From contig CAJMPR010000006.1 of the NCBI GenBank assembly GCA_905215345.1, positions 124,001 through 188,000 on the forward strand: a stretch of DNA of 64,000 nucleotides. The letters run 5' to 3'. The translations under genes and the position numbers were made by a program. Every line of letters starts with the position of its first letter. The first letter of the stretch is position 1. Origin of the DNA: an uncultured bacterium. Lineage in GTDB: Bacteria > Bacteroidota > Bacteroidia > Bacteroidales > Bacteroidaceae. The notes below the pieces were generated by a model. It had not been told where the DNA came from. It did not search any database and saw nothing but the letters and a program-made list of their open reading frames with translations. Positions 55,066 through 64,000 of this stretch are shown one piece after another.

Positions 55066-55075
55066 AAAATAGACT

Positions 55076-55519
55076 ATGAGAAAGTTATTTTATCTACTGA
55101 TTGCAACACTAGTTTTGATTTCTTGCGGGAATGCTTCAAAGAAAAGGACCGAAGAAAACAAAGCGGAAGAATTGCAACCTAATCGTATTGAAGTTCTTTA
55201 TTTTCATAGCGCACAAAGGTGTATTACTTGTCGGGCAATAGAAGCTAATACGGTAGCCCTTTTAGATAGTGTTTATTCCAAAGAAAAAGCAAACGGAAAA
55301 ATCATCTACAAGGTAATAGACATTTCAAAGAAAGAGAATGAAGCGATTGCAGACAAATACGAAGTTACATGGTCGTCTTTGTTTGTTAATGGTTGGAAAG
55401 ACGGAAAAGAGAATGTAAATAATATGACGGAATTTAGTTTTTCCAATGCGAGAAATGAACCCGAAAAGTTTAAAGAGGGAATTAAAAGCAAGATTGACGA
55501 ATTGCTAAAACAGTTATAA
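55076..55519 (+). CDS. arsF: ArsF-family lipoprotein (nitroarsenical/nitrophenyl reduction)
   Basis: 147 aa. Lipobox (LISC) and a thioredoxin-like CITC motif near residue 50. The ArsF family in Bacteroides ars operons is linked to reduction of nitro-substituted aromatic arsenicals. Likely periplasmic or outer-membrane-facing. Ends 1 base before arsG. Confidence 0.8.
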   Translation: MRKLFYLLIATLVLISCGNASKKRTEENKAEELQPNRIEVLYFHSAQRCITCRAIEANTVALLDSVYSKEKANGKIIYKVIDISKKENEAIADKYEVTWSSLFVNGWKDGKENVNNMTEFSFSNARNEPEKFKEGIKSKIDELLKQL

Positions 55520-55520
55520 A

Positions 55521-56228
55521 ATGGACTTTCTTCAATCACTATTAGATAACAGTTCTGTACCTGCTATTACAGCCTTTATATTGGGAATCTTAACGGCTGT
55601 TAGCCCATGTCCACTGGCTACCAATATCACGGCAATAGGATTTATAAGTAAGGATATAGAAAACCATCACCGGATATTTATAAATGGGTTACTCTACACT
55701 TTCGGCAGAATAGTAACTTATACGGTTCTTGGCTTTATTCTTATCCCTATTCTCCGTGAGGGTGCAAGTATGTTTATAGTTCAAAAAGCCGTAAGTAAAT
55801 ACGGGGAAATGCTGATTGCTCCGATATTAATCATTATTGGAATATTTATGCTCGACCTAATAAAACTCAATCTGCCCAAAATCAATATAGGCGGAGAAAA
55901 TCTAAAAAAGAGAACTAAAAGCAGTTGGGGAGCTATGTTATTGGGCATTTTATTCGCCCTTGCTTTTTGTCCTACCAGTGGAGTGTTTTATTTCGGTATG
56001 CTTATACCCTTATCAGCAACAGAAACAGGCGGTTATCTTTTGCCCGTAATTTACGCTATTGCTACGGGATTACCCGTAATCCTTGTTGCATGGGTCTTGG
56101 CTTACAGTGTTGCCAGATTAGGTAAGTTTTATAATCGAATACAAGTATTTGAAAAATGGTTTCGTAAAATAGTGGCTATTCTCTTCATCGCAGTAGGAGT
56201 TTATTATGCAATCGTTTTTTATTTATAA
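55521..56228 (+). CDS. arsG: ArsG-family permease (DsbD/CcdA-like)
   Basis: 235 aa, about six membrane helices. SPCPLATN and AFCPTSG cysteine motifs as in DsbD/CcdA. The ArsG family is proposed to export aminobenzylarsenicals or move electrons for ArsF; the function in this strain is inferred from the cluster. Confidence 0.85.
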   Translation: MDFLQSLLDNSSVPAITAFILGILTAVSPCPLATNITAIGFISKDIENHHRIFINGLLYTFGRIVTYTVLGFILIPILREGASMFIVQKAVSKYGEMLIAPILIIIGIFMLDLIKLNLPKINIGGENLKKRTKSSWGAMLLGILFALAFCPTSGVFYFGMLIPLSATETGGYLLPVIYAIATGLPVILVAWVLAYSVARLGKFYNRIQVFEKWFRKIVAILFIAVGVYYAIVFYL

Positions 56229-56263
56229 ATAAAAAACTTAGTATCATTTAATATAAAAACAGT

Positions 56264-56590
56264 ATGAAAAAGATAGAAATTTTCGACCCGGCTATGTGTT
56301 GCCCTACGGGTCTGTGTGGAACAAACATCAATCCTGAATTGATGCGAATTGCAGTTATAATTGAAACGTTGAAGAAACAAGGTGTTATCGTTACTCGACA
56401 TAATTTGCGGGACGAACCCCAAGTTTATGTGAGCAACAAAACAGTAAACGAATTTCTTCAAAAACATGGGGCGGATGCACTACCTATTACCTTAGTAGAT
56501 GGTAAAGTTGCCGTTTCCCAAACCTATCCGACTATTCAACAAATGAGTGAATGGACGGGAATTGATTTAAATTTTATGCCAGTAAAATAA
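56264..56590 (+). CDS. arsD: ArsD arsenic metallochaperone
   Basis: 108 aa. Cys12, Cys13 and Cys18 (CCPTGLC) are the As(III)-binding residues. Carries arsenite to ArsA. Next gene is arsA, the usual order. Confidence 0.93.
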   Translation: MKKIEIFDPAMCCPTGLCGTNINPELMRIAVIIETLKKQGVIVTRHNLRDEPQVYVSNKTVNEFLQKHGADALPITLVDGKVAVSQTYPTIQQMSEWTGIDLNFMPVK

Positions 56591-56617
56591 TCATTTACCA
56601 ATTTAATAATTATAAAT

Positions 56618-58330
56618 ATGAAAGCATTTAATTTATCAGATATAGATTTGACTAAATACCTTTTTTTTACTGGAAAAGGTGGTGTAGGAAAAACTTCTAT
56701 TGCTTGTGCTACTGCGGTAGGATTAGCAGATAACGGAAAGAAAATTCTTCTAATCAGCACCGACCCAGCTTCAAACCTGCAAGACATTTTTAATCAGACT
56801 TTAAACGGACATGGTACTGACATAAAAGAAGTACCCGGATTAACCGTTGTCAATCTCGACCCGGAACAAGCAGCAGCGGAGTATAGGGAAAGCGTTATCG
56901 CTCCTTTCCGGGGACAACTGCCCGAAAGTGTTATTCAAAATATGGAAGAACAACTTTCAGGCTCCTGTACGATAGAAATTGCGGCTTTTAACCAGTTTTC
57001 TGATTTTATCACGGATGCCAATAAAGCAAAAGAATACGACCATATCATCTTTGATACAGCCCCCACGGGGCACACGTTACGAATGTTACAACTGCCATCG
57101 GCGTGGAGTACGTTCATCAGTGAGAGTACGCACGGTGCATCTTGCTTAGGTCAATTATCCGGTTTGGAAGAACGGAAAGGTATCTATAAGCAGGCAGTGG
57201 AAACACTTTCGGATGCCAATGCAACTCAGTTAGTATTGGTTAGCCGTCCCGAAATTGCGCCATTGAAAGAAGCTGCCCGTTCTTCACATGAATTACAATT
57301 ACTGGGAATTAAAAACAAGTTATTGATAATCAATGGACTTTTACAACAAGTAGATGAAGCCGATATCGTATCGAAACAGATTTATGATAGACAACAATCT
57401 GCCTTAAAACAAACCCCTGTGGAACTGTTAGAATATCCCTCTTATTTTGTTCCTCTACGGTCTTATAATTTGTCTAATATAGCAAATATCCGCTGGATGC
57501 TATATAATGACAATCTAACAGACGATGCCGATTATCAGCGTATTACAGACGCTAAAAATATAGATGAATTGGTGAATGACCTTTATAAATCGGGGAAAAG
57601 AGTTGTCTTTACAATGGGAAAAGGTGGTGTAGGAAAAACCACGTTAGCTACTGAAATCGCCCTAAAATTAACAAAACTGGGCGCAAAGGTACATCTTACT
57701 ACTACTGACCCTGCAAACCATCTGAACTATAATCTTGCTGTTCAGGCAGGCATCGCAGTAAGCCGCATTGATGAAGCGGAAGTTTTGGAAGTCTATAAAA
57801 ATGAGGTTCGCAGTAAAGCAGCAGAAACAATGACTGCCGAAGATATGGAATATATAGAGGAAGATTTGCGTTCACCGTGTACACAAGAAATTGCAGTATT
57901 CCGGGCGTTTGCTGAAATCGTAGATAAAGCAGAAAATCAAGTAGTTGTGATTGATACTGCACCAACCGGACACACATTGTTATTGCTAGATGCAACGGAA
58001 AGCTACCATAAAGAAGTCCAACGTACACACGGTGATAGTCCTGCTTCGGTAAGAAAACTATTGCCACGTTTAAGAAACCAGCAGGAAACAGAGGTGGTTA
58101 TTGTAACTTTGCCCGAAACAACTCCCGTATTTGAAGCCGAATGTTTGCAAATAGATTTACAGCGTGCTGGAATAAATAATAAATGGTGGGTGATAAATTC
58201 CTGTCTGTCATTGACTAATACGGAAAATTCATTCTTACGGGCAAAAGCAAAAAATGAATTGATTTGGATTAAGAAAGTAGAAGAATTGTCAAAGGGAAAT
58301 GCCGCCCTGGTAGCCTGGAAAAATAACTAA
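56618..58330 (+). CDS. arsA: ArsA arsenite-transporting ATPase
   Basis: 570 aa with two ATPase halves: P-loops GKGGVGKT at 19-26 and near 333, DTAPTGHT signature in each half, CTIEIAAF and CTQEIAVF cysteine motifs that bind As(III). It drives arsenite efflux together with an ArsB/Acr3 channel. Here the adjacent channel is the Acr3-type gene at 58776. Confidence 0.95.
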   Translation: MKAFNLSDIDLTKYLFFTGKGGVGKTSIACATAVGLADNGKKILLISTDPASNLQDIFNQTLNGHGTDIKEVPGLTVVNLDPEQAAAEYRESVIAPFRGQLPESVIQNMEEQLSGSCTIEIAAFNQFSDFITDANKAKEYDHIIFDTAPTGHTLRMLQLPSAWSTFISESTHGASCLGQLSGLEERKGIYKQAVETLSDANATQLVLVSRPEIAPLKEAARSSHELQLLGIKNKLLIINGLLQQVDEADIVSKQIYDRQQSALKQTPVELLEYPSYFVPLRSYNLSNIANIRWMLYNDNLTDDADYQRITDAKNIDELVNDLYKSGKRVVFTMGKGGVGKTTLATEIALKLTKLGAKVHLTTTDPANHLNYNLAVQAGIAVSRIDEAEVLEVYKNEVRSKAAETMTAEDMEYIEEDLRSPCTQEIAVFRAFAEIVDKAENQVVVIDTAPTGHTLLLLDATESYHKEVQRTHGDSPASVRKLLPRLRNQQETEVVIVTLPETTPVFEAECLQIDLQRAGINNKWWVINSCLSLTNTENSFLRAKAKNELIWIKKVEELSKGNAALVAWKNN

Positions 58331-58334
58331 GGAT

Positions 58335-58763
58335 ATGAGAATTTTAATCCTCTGCACTGGAAATAGTTGCCGTAGTCAAATGGCACACGGTTTCTTACAA
58401 TCATTTGACAATAAATTGGAAGTCTTTTCAGCAGGTACAAAACCTGCTGAAAAGGTTAATCCAATGGCTATAAAGGTCATGTCTGAAATAGGTATTAATT
58501 TAGCACACCATACCCCTAAAAAAGTGAACCTTTATTTAGGGCAAAGATGGGATTATGTTATTACAGTCTGCGGTGGTGCTAATGAAAACTGCCCTATGTT
58601 CGCAGGTGAAGTTAAAAATCGGCTGCACATCGGATTTGACGACCCATCAGAAGCAACCGGAACGCCGGACTTTATAGACAGCGAATTTCACCGGGTACGG
58701 GATGAAATAAAAACCCGTTTCTATGATTTTTACCTGAACGAATTAAAACCGCAATTAAATTAA
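58335..58763 (+). CDS. arsC: Thioredoxin-coupled arsenate reductase
   Basis: 142 aa. Low-molecular-weight phosphatase fold with CTGNSCRS at 7-14; further cysteines near residues 77 and 84 (VCGGANENC) for the disulfide cascade. Reduces arsenate to arsenite for export. Starts 4 bases after arsA. Confidence 0.94.
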   Translation: MRILILCTGNSCRSQMAHGFLQSFDNKLEVFSAGTKPAEKVNPMAIKVMSEIGINLAHHTPKKVNLYLGQRWDYVITVCGGANENCPMFAGEVKNRLHIGFDDPSEATGTPDFIDSEFHRVRDEIKTRFYDFYLNELKPQLN

Positions 58764-58775
58764 ATAGTTGTTGTT

Positions 58776-59822
58776 ATGGAAAAGAAACAAGGAATTGGAT
58801 TTTTCGAGAAATATCTAACAATATGGGTTGCCTTGTGCATTATCATTGGAATTGCTGTGGGGCAATGGCTTCCGCTGATTCCGCAAACACTAAGTAAATT
58901 TGAATACGCTAATGTGTCTATTCCCGTGGCTATTCTGATTTGGTTAATGATTTACCCAATGATGTTAAAGGTGGATTTTCAGAGCATTAAAAATGTCGGG
59001 AAACGTCCGAAAGGAATAATAGTCACCAGTATTACCAACTGGCTGATAAAGCCGTTTACGATGTTTGGAATAGCTTATTTATTCTTTTATGTCATTTTCA
59101 AGACTTATATACCTACCGGGCTAGCTGAAGAATATTTAGCTGGAGCAGTATTATTGGGGGCTGCGCCATGCACGGCGATGGTATTTGTGTGGAGTTACTT
59201 AACAAAAGGCGATGCCGCTTACACGTTGGTACAAGTTGCGGTAAACGATTTGCTCATATTAGTAGCATTTGCACCTATTGTGGCTTTCCTTTTGGGGATT
59301 GGCGGCGTATCTATCCCGTGGGACACATTACTGCTATCTGTCATCCTATTTGTCGTAATTCCGCTTGCTGCCGGAATTATTACCCGTATCATAGTAATTC
59401 GCCACAAAGGTGTAGAATACTTTAATAATATATTTATTAAGAAATTTGATCATTATACTATTGGCGGATTATTACTAACACTTATTATTTTATTTTCATT
59501 TCAGGGAGAAACAATATTAAATAATCCTCTCCATATTATTTTAATAGCAGTTCCGCTTATCCTGCAAACAGTTTTAATATTTTTTGTTGCCTATGGTTGG
59601 GCGAAATGGTGGAAATTGCCCCACGATGTTGCCGCACCTGCCGGAATGATTGGGGCAAGCAACTTCTTTGAATTAGCGGTTGCCGTAGCTATTTCACTTT
59701 TCGGTTTACAATCTGGTGCAGCATTGGCAACGGTTGTCGGTGTGTTGGTAGAAGTTCCGGTGATGCTGATGTTAGTAAAGATTGCAAACAATACACGGAA
59801 CTGGTTTCCGGCTACAAAATAA
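58776..59822 (+). CDS. acr3: Acr3-family arsenite efflux permease
   Basis: 348 aa, ten predicted membrane helices. Conserved GAAPCTAMVFVWSYLTKGD motif of Acr3 with its Cys. Exports arsenite, here probably energised by or independent of ArsA. Last gene of the cluster. Confidence 0.95.
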   Translation: MEKKQGIGFFEKYLTIWVALCIIIGIAVGQWLPLIPQTLSKFEYANVSIPVAILIWLMIYPMMLKVDFQSIKNVGKRPKGIIVTSITNWLIKPFTMFGIAYLFFYVIFKTYIPTGLAEEYLAGAVLLGAAPCTAMVFVWSYLTKGDAAYTLVQVAVNDLLILVAFAPIVAFLLGIGGVSIPWDTLLLSVILFVVIPLAAGIITRIIVIRHKGVEYFNNIFIKKFDHYTIGGLLLTLIILFSFQGETILNNPLHIILIAVPLILQTVLIFFVAYGWAKWWKLPHDVAAPAGMIGASNFFELAVAVAISLFGLQSGAALATVVGVLVEVPVMLMLVKIANNTRNWFPATK

Positions 59823-60112
59823 TTATAGGGCAAAAGTCATAATAAAGATACATTTTCGGTCTTGAAACAACCATCATAACATGAACAATGATATAGAATT
59901 TGAAGAATTTATAAAAAATAGACTTCATTATCTATGAAAAAAACAGATGCTGATAATTGGAATTTACAAACGTGGGCAAATTCGGACTTCTTGCGATCAT
60001 TTTGGAACAAATCGCTACCGTTTTTATACATTAGGGAATGGGCAACGATTTGGTTACTGAACTCTGTCCGAAAGGGGCTATTTTGTGTCTTTACCCCCCG
60101 ACAAGAAACAAT
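59823..60112. other. Region between acr3 and tRNA-Ser copy 2
   Basis: No intact gene. An 18-codon ORF (59881-59937) and a longer frame 59934-60284 that runs into the tRNA are not credible. Similar-looking short traces suggest decayed DNA. Confidence 0.5.
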
Positions 60113-60148
60113 AAAAAAAGTCCTACAATACGTTGATATTGTAGGACT
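60113..60148 (-). terminator. Terminator of tRNA-Ser(TGA) copy 2
   Basis: A 12-bp stem AGTCCTACAATA/TATTGTAGGACT (60119-60130 with 60137-60148), 6-base loop, followed on the minus strand by TTTTTTT. Confidence 0.85.
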
Positions 60149-60185
60149 TGTCCTATTTTTGACCCTATTTGTCTTAGGGTTTCAG

Positions 60186-60270
60186 CGGAGAGACAGGGAT
60201 TCGAACCCCGGGTGCCTTGCAGCACAACGGTTTTCAAGACCGCCGCAATCGACCACTCTGCCACCTCTCC
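60186..60270 (-). tRNA. tRNA-Ser(TGA), copy 2
   Basis: 85 nt, anticodon TGA, long variable arm. Identical to copy 1 at 4194-4278 except one variable-arm base; the identity continues through the promoter (4194-4348 with 60186-60340). Promoter TTTG at 60337-60340 and TACCTTTG at 60310-60317. Confidence 0.97.
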
Positions 60271-60370
60271 AAAACTTCGTTTAAGAAGTACTTTCCGTTG
60301 AAAGCGGTGCAAAGGTACAAATCATTTTTAATTCTGCAAACTTACTCTCTATTTTTTCACGAATTAATCG

Positions 60371-60378
60371 TACTTTTG
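60371..60378 (+). promoter_or_regulatory. -7 element of mutS2
   Basis: TACTTTTG, 23 bases before the ATG at 60402. No clear -33 TTTG at the right distance. Divergent from the tRNA promoter. Confidence 0.5.
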
Positions 60379-60401
60379 CCACATAATAACAGGCTATACC
60401 T

Positions 60402-62936
60402 ATGATATACCCGCAGAATTTTGAACAGAAGATAGGTTTCGACCAAATACGCCAACTGCTGAAAGAAAAATGTCTCAGTACGCTTGGTGAAGAACGAGTG
60501 ACAAACATGACATTTTCCGACCGTTTTAACGAAGTGGAGGAATGTCTGGAGCAGGTCACCGAATTTGTCCATATAATCCGGGAAGAAGATAATTTCCCAG
60601 CACAATATTTTTTTGATGTCCGCCCGTCATTGAAACGAATACGGGTAGAGGGTATGTATCTGGATGAACAGGAACTTTTCGACCTGCGCCGCTCACTGGA
60701 AACCATACGGGACATCGTTCGTTTTTTACAAAAAAACGAGGATGAAGAAGAAAGCGCATCCCCCTACCCTTGCTTGAAACGTTTGGCAGGAGATATTACC
60801 GTATTTCCCCAACTCATCACAAAGATTAATAGTATCCTCTCGCCTTATGGCAAAATCAAGGATAACGCCTCTTCAGAACTTTCACGCATACGCCGTGAAC
60901 TGGCAAGCACGATGGGAAGTATTTCGCGCTCATTAAACGGTATCCTGCGAAGTGCACAGTCCGAAGGTGTTGTAGATAAAGACGTGACGCCCACCATGCG
61001 CGACGGACGCCTCGTAATTCCCGTGGCACCGGCATTAAAACGGAAAATAAAAGGGATTGTGCACGACGAATCCGCCAGTGGAAAAACCGTATTTATCGAA
61101 CCTGCCGAAGTAGTGGAAGCCAATAATCGTATCCGAGAATTGGAAGGAGACGAACGCCGGGAGATTATCCGCATCCTCGTGGATTTCTCCAACCAGTTGC
61201 GCCCGTCCACCCCCGATGTGTTAATATCGTATGAATTTCTTGCCGAAATAGATTTCATCCGTGCCAAAGCACTTTTTGCAGAACAGACCAACGGGCTGAA
61301 ACCTGCTTTTGAAAATAAGCAGGTTTTGGACTGGACTATGGCCGTACATCCATTACTGCAACTTTCCCTTGCCAAACACGGCAAGAAAGTAGTGCCGCTG
61401 GATATAGAATTGAATGAGAAACAACGCATCCTTATCATCTCCGGACCGAATGCAGGCGGTAAATCCGTTTGTCTGAAAACCGTAGGTCTGCTGCAATACA
61501 TGTTACAATGCGGGTTGCTGATTCCGATGCACGAACGTAGTCATGCCGGCATATTCGGCAACATCTTCATTGACATTGGCGATGAACAATCCATCGAAGA
61601 TGATTTGAGTACCTATTCTTCTCATCTGACGAATATGAAAATAATGATGAAGAACTGCAATGAACGCAGCCTCATCCTGATTGACGAATTCGGTGGCGGC
61701 ACAGAGCCGCAGATCGGTGGTGCCATAGCCGAAGCTGTATTGAAACGTTTCAACCAAAAGTTGACGTTCGGTGTTATTACTACACACTACCAGAATTTGA
61801 AGCACTTTGCCGAAGATCATGAAGGAGTAGTAAATGGTGCTATGTTATACGACCGGCATTTGATGCAAGCTTTATTCCAACTCCAAATAGGTAATCCGGG
61901 TAGCTCCTTCGCTGTGGAAATAGCCCGAAAGATCGGCTTGCCGGAAGATGTTATTGCCGACGCTTCGGAGATTGTAGGCAGTGAATATATCAATGCAGAC
62001 AAATATCTGCAAGATATTGTGCGTGACAAGCGGTATTGGGAAAGCAAGCGCCAGACCATCCGCCAGCGTGAAAAGCACATGGAAGAAACCATCACCCGCT
62101 ATCAGACTGAAATAGAGGAATTACAGAATTCCCGCAAAGAAATACTGCGAAAAGCCAAAGAGGAAGCTGAACAGTTGATGCAAGACGCTAATGCACGTAT
62201 TGAAAATACGATCCGTACCATTAAAGAGGCTCAAGCCGAGAAAGAGAAAACCCGTCAGGCACGACAGGAATTAACCGACTTTCGCGAGTCAATGGAAACT
62301 CTTGCCAACAAGGAGCAAGAAGAAAAAATTGCTCGCAAAATGGAAAAATTGAAAGAGAAGCAGAACCGGAAAAAGGAGAAAAAGACGGATAAAGGACCAG
62401 AAAACAGCTTATCCGCCCAGGCTATGACAGAACAACAGGCACGCAAAGAAGCTGAACGGCTGGCAGCCATCATTCCGGGTAGTAATGTCAAAATAAAAGG
62501 GCAATCCACTGTGGGCGAAGTACTGGAAATAAATGGAAAGAAGGCGATAGTTGCTTTCGGAAGCATAAAAACCACCGTCAAGATAGACCAGTTGGAACGC
62601 AGCAATGCGCAACCCAAACAAGCGGAAGTTTCGACCAAGAGTACCTATATCAGTACGCAGACCCAAGACAGCATGTATGAAAAGAAGCTGAACTTCAAAC
62701 AGGATATAGACGTACGTGGTATGCGCGGGGATGAAGCTTTACAGGCAGTAACCTATTTTATAGACGATGCTATTCTTGTAGGAATGTCCCGCGTGCGTAT
62801 TCTACACGGAACAGGAACAGGTATCCTGCGCTCTCTTATCCGCCAATACCTCGAAACAGTGCCCGGTGTACGCCATTTTGCCGACGAACATATACAATTT
62901 GGTGGTGCCGGCATCACAGTGGTAGACTTAAGCTAA
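60402..62936 (+). CDS. mutS2: MutS2 (recombination/ribosome-rescue ATPase)
   Basis: 844 aa. MutS core with P-loop GPNAGGKS near 347, a DEFGGGTEP Walker B, long coiled coils, and a C-terminal SMR endonuclease domain (about 770-844) with DVRGMRGDEA and HGTGTG. Lacks the N-terminal mismatch-recognition domain of MutS1. In bacteria it suppresses recombination or resolves collided ribosomes. Core chromosomal gene. Confidence 0.95.
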   Translation: MIYPQNFEQKIGFDQIRQLLKEKCLSTLGEERVTNMTFSDRFNEVEECLEQVTEFVHIIREEDNFPAQYFFDVRPSLKRIRVEGMYLDEQELFDLRRSLETIRDIVRFLQKNEDEEESASPYPCLKRLAGDITVFPQLITKINSILSPYGKIKDNASSELSRIRRELASTMGSISRSLNGILRSAQSEGVVDKDVTPTMRDGRLVIPVAPALKRKIKGIVHDESASGKTVFIEPAEVVEANNRIRELEGDERREIIRILVDFSNQLRPSTPDVLISYEFLAEIDFIRAKALFAEQTNGLKPAFENKQVLDWTMAVHPLLQLSLAKHGKKVVPLDIELNEKQRILIISGPNAGGKSVCLKTVGLLQYMLQCGLLIPMHERSHAGIFGNIFIDIGDEQSIEDDLSTYSSHLTNMKIMMKNCNERSLILIDEFGGGTEPQIGGAIAEAVLKRFNQKLTFGVITTHYQNLKHFAEDHEGVVNGAMLYDRHLMQALFQLQIGNPGSSFAVEIARKIGLPEDVIADASEIVGSEYINADKYLQDIVRDKRYWESKRQTIRQREKHMEETITRYQTEIEELQNSRKEILRKAKEEAEQLMQDANARIENTIRTIKEAQAEKEKTRQARQELTDFRESMETLANKEQEEKIARKMEKLKEKQNRKKEKKTDKGPENSLSAQAMTEQQARKEAERLAAIIPGSNVKIKGQSTVGEVLEINGKKAIVAFGSIKTTVKIDQLERSNAQPKQAEVSTKSTYISTQTQDSMYEKKLNFKQDIDVRGMRGDEALQAVTYFIDDAILVGMSRVRILHGTGTGILRSLIRQYLETVPGVRHFADEHIQFGGAGITVVDLS

Positions 62937-62989
62937 TTAAAAATTGAGAATTAAAATAAAGACTAATAACCCAATAACTAAGCACTATA

Positions 62990-64000
62990 ATGAAATCAAT
63001 CAAAGAACTCTACCGCATTGGCACCGGTCCTTCAAGCAGTCATACGATGGGACCACGTAAAGCTGCCGAAATCTTTCTGGAAAAACATCCCGAAGCAGCC
63101 ACATTTAAAGTAACCCTGTATGGTAGCCTCGCTGCCACGGGCAAAGGTCATATGACCAATATTGCCATTACCGAGACATTGCAGCCTGCCGCACCGGTAG
63201 AAATTATTTGGGAACCTAAAATATTTCTTCCTTTCCACCCCAACGGTATGAAGTTCGTTTCTTTGGATAGTGTGGGCAAAGAAACAGATCAATGGACTGT
63301 CTTCAGTGTAGGCGGCGGAGCTTTAGCTGAAGAAAATAATGGAGACTCTTCTATCAATACGCCGGATGTATACGAAATGAACCGTATGACTGAAATCCTG
63401 GAATGGTGCGAACGTACCGGAAAGAGTTATTGGGAATATGTCAAGGAATGCGAAGAAAGTGATATATGGGATTACTTACAGGAAGTTTGGAAAACCATGC
63501 AAGATGCAGTAAAACGCGGACTTGAACAAGAGGGAGTTTTACCCGGCCCGTTGAATCTTCGTCGCAAAGCTTCTACCTATTACATACGTGCCAGTGGATA
63601 TAAAGCATCTCTCCAGTCACGTGGTCTTGTATTCTCTTACGCGTTGGCAGTAAGTGAAGAAAATGCTTCGGGCGGAGTAATCGTTACCGCCCCCACCTGT
63701 GGTTCTTGTGGAGTAGTACCCGCCGTCTTATATCATCTGGCGAAAAGCCGTGAATTCAGCGACACGCGTATTCTCCGTGCACTTGCTACTGCCGGACTGG
63801 TAGGAAATATTGTAAAAACCAATGCATCTATTTCGGGTGCCGAGGCAGGATGCCAGGCAGAAGTAGGCGTAGCTTGCTCCATGGCCTCCGCTGCTGCCAA
63901 TCAACTGTTTGGCGGTAGTCCTGCACAAATAGAGTATGCTGCCGAAATGGGACTAGAACATCATTTGGGAATGACTTGTGACCCCGTTTGCGGATTGGTA
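62990..64000 (+). CDS. sdaA: L-serine dehydratase (3' truncated by window)
   Basis: 337 codons visible. Start ATG at 62990. Starts with GTGPSSSHTMGP (beta domain) and continues through the catalytic region with the APTCGSCGVVPAVL iron-sulfur ligand motif and GAEAGCQAEVGVACSMA. Single-chain type with fused alpha and beta parts. Deaminates serine to pyruvate. Continues past the window edge. Confidence 0.95.
   Translation, partial: MKSIKELYRIGTGPSSSHTMGPRKAAEIFLEKHPEAATFKVTLYGSLAATGKGHMTNIAITETLQPAAPVEIIWEPKIFLPFHPNGMKFVSLDSVGKETDQWTVFSVGGGALAEENNGDSSINTPDVYEMNRMTEILEWCERTGKSYWEYVKECEESDIWDYLQEVWKTMQDAVKRGLEQEGVLPGPLNLRRKASTYYIRASGYKASLQSRGLVFSYALAVSEENASGGVIVTAPTCGSCGVVPAVLYHLAKSREFSDTRILRALATAGLVGNIVKTNASISGAEAGCQAEVGVACSMASAAANQLFGGSPAQIEYAAEMGLEHHLGMTCDPVCGLV

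Noticed and set aside
59934..60284. 116-aa reading frame before tRNA-Ser copy 2
   Set aside because: Runs through the terminator and the tRNA gene; no family resemblance.

Overview
The window is from a gut Bacteroides-type genome. The evidence is many Bacteroides promoters (TTTG, 18-20 bp, TAnnTTTG), fimbrillin-family lipoproteins with Cys lipoboxes, DUF3575/DUF3868/DUF5119 pilus accessory genes, a NigD-like lipoprotein, and an arsRDFGAC-acr3 cluster of the Bacteroides kind.

Layout. 1-4165 is the right end of a prophage. It holds a first diversity-generating retroelement (DGR1: target C-terminus with VR, a small ORF, TR, reverse transcriptase) and a lysis cassette (holin, GH108 endolysin, spanin candidates), and it abuts a tRNA-Ser(TGA). 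4.2-22.2 kb is chromosomal backbone: pflB/pflA, an ECF sigma factor with a membrane partner, a NigD-like lipoprotein, a hybrid histidine kinase, an RND efflux operon, a five-unit 22-bp palindrome array, a LytS/LytTR pair and an EamA transporter. 22.3-41.2 kb is a fimbrial locus. Two + strand fimbrillins face a roughly 16-kb minus-strand unit of about 11 pilus genes. The most distal structural gene is the target of a second DGR (DGR2: VR, TR, MutS-like accessory, Avd, RT). At the head of this unit lies a roughly 300-bp segment bounded by 15-bp perfect inverted repeats and carrying an outward Bacteroides promoter, next to a tyrosine recombinase. It reads as an invertible promoter, and it is in the OFF orientation in this sequence.

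42.0-49.6 kb is a visibly AT-rich accessory island between a decayed and an intact copy of tRNA-Ser(GGA). It encodes a 1585-aa protein with two GHKL-ATPase-like and two phosphoribosyltransferase-like regions, coupled to a 436-aa receiver-like/nucleoside-phosphorylase protein. This resembles the Detocs-type ATP-cleaving effectors but with an unusual partner. A wrecked PDDEXK-nuclease/AbiEi fusion lies beside it. 49.8-52.6 kb is an ABC exporter with a NEW3-domain protein. 52.9 kb is an amidohydrolase. 54.4-59.8 kb is an arsenic resistance cluster. 60.2-64 kb holds a second tRNA-Ser(TGA), mutS2 and the start of an L-serine dehydratase gene.

The main biological story is a surface pilus under two stacked diversification layers: ON/OFF promoter inversion, and DGR hypermutation of the putative tip adhesin. 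The diversification genes lie downstream in the same orientation, so they may share the switch. The second story is the putative nucleotide-depleting defence pair in the tRNA-flanked island. All functional statements are from reading sequence and ORFs; no searches were run.
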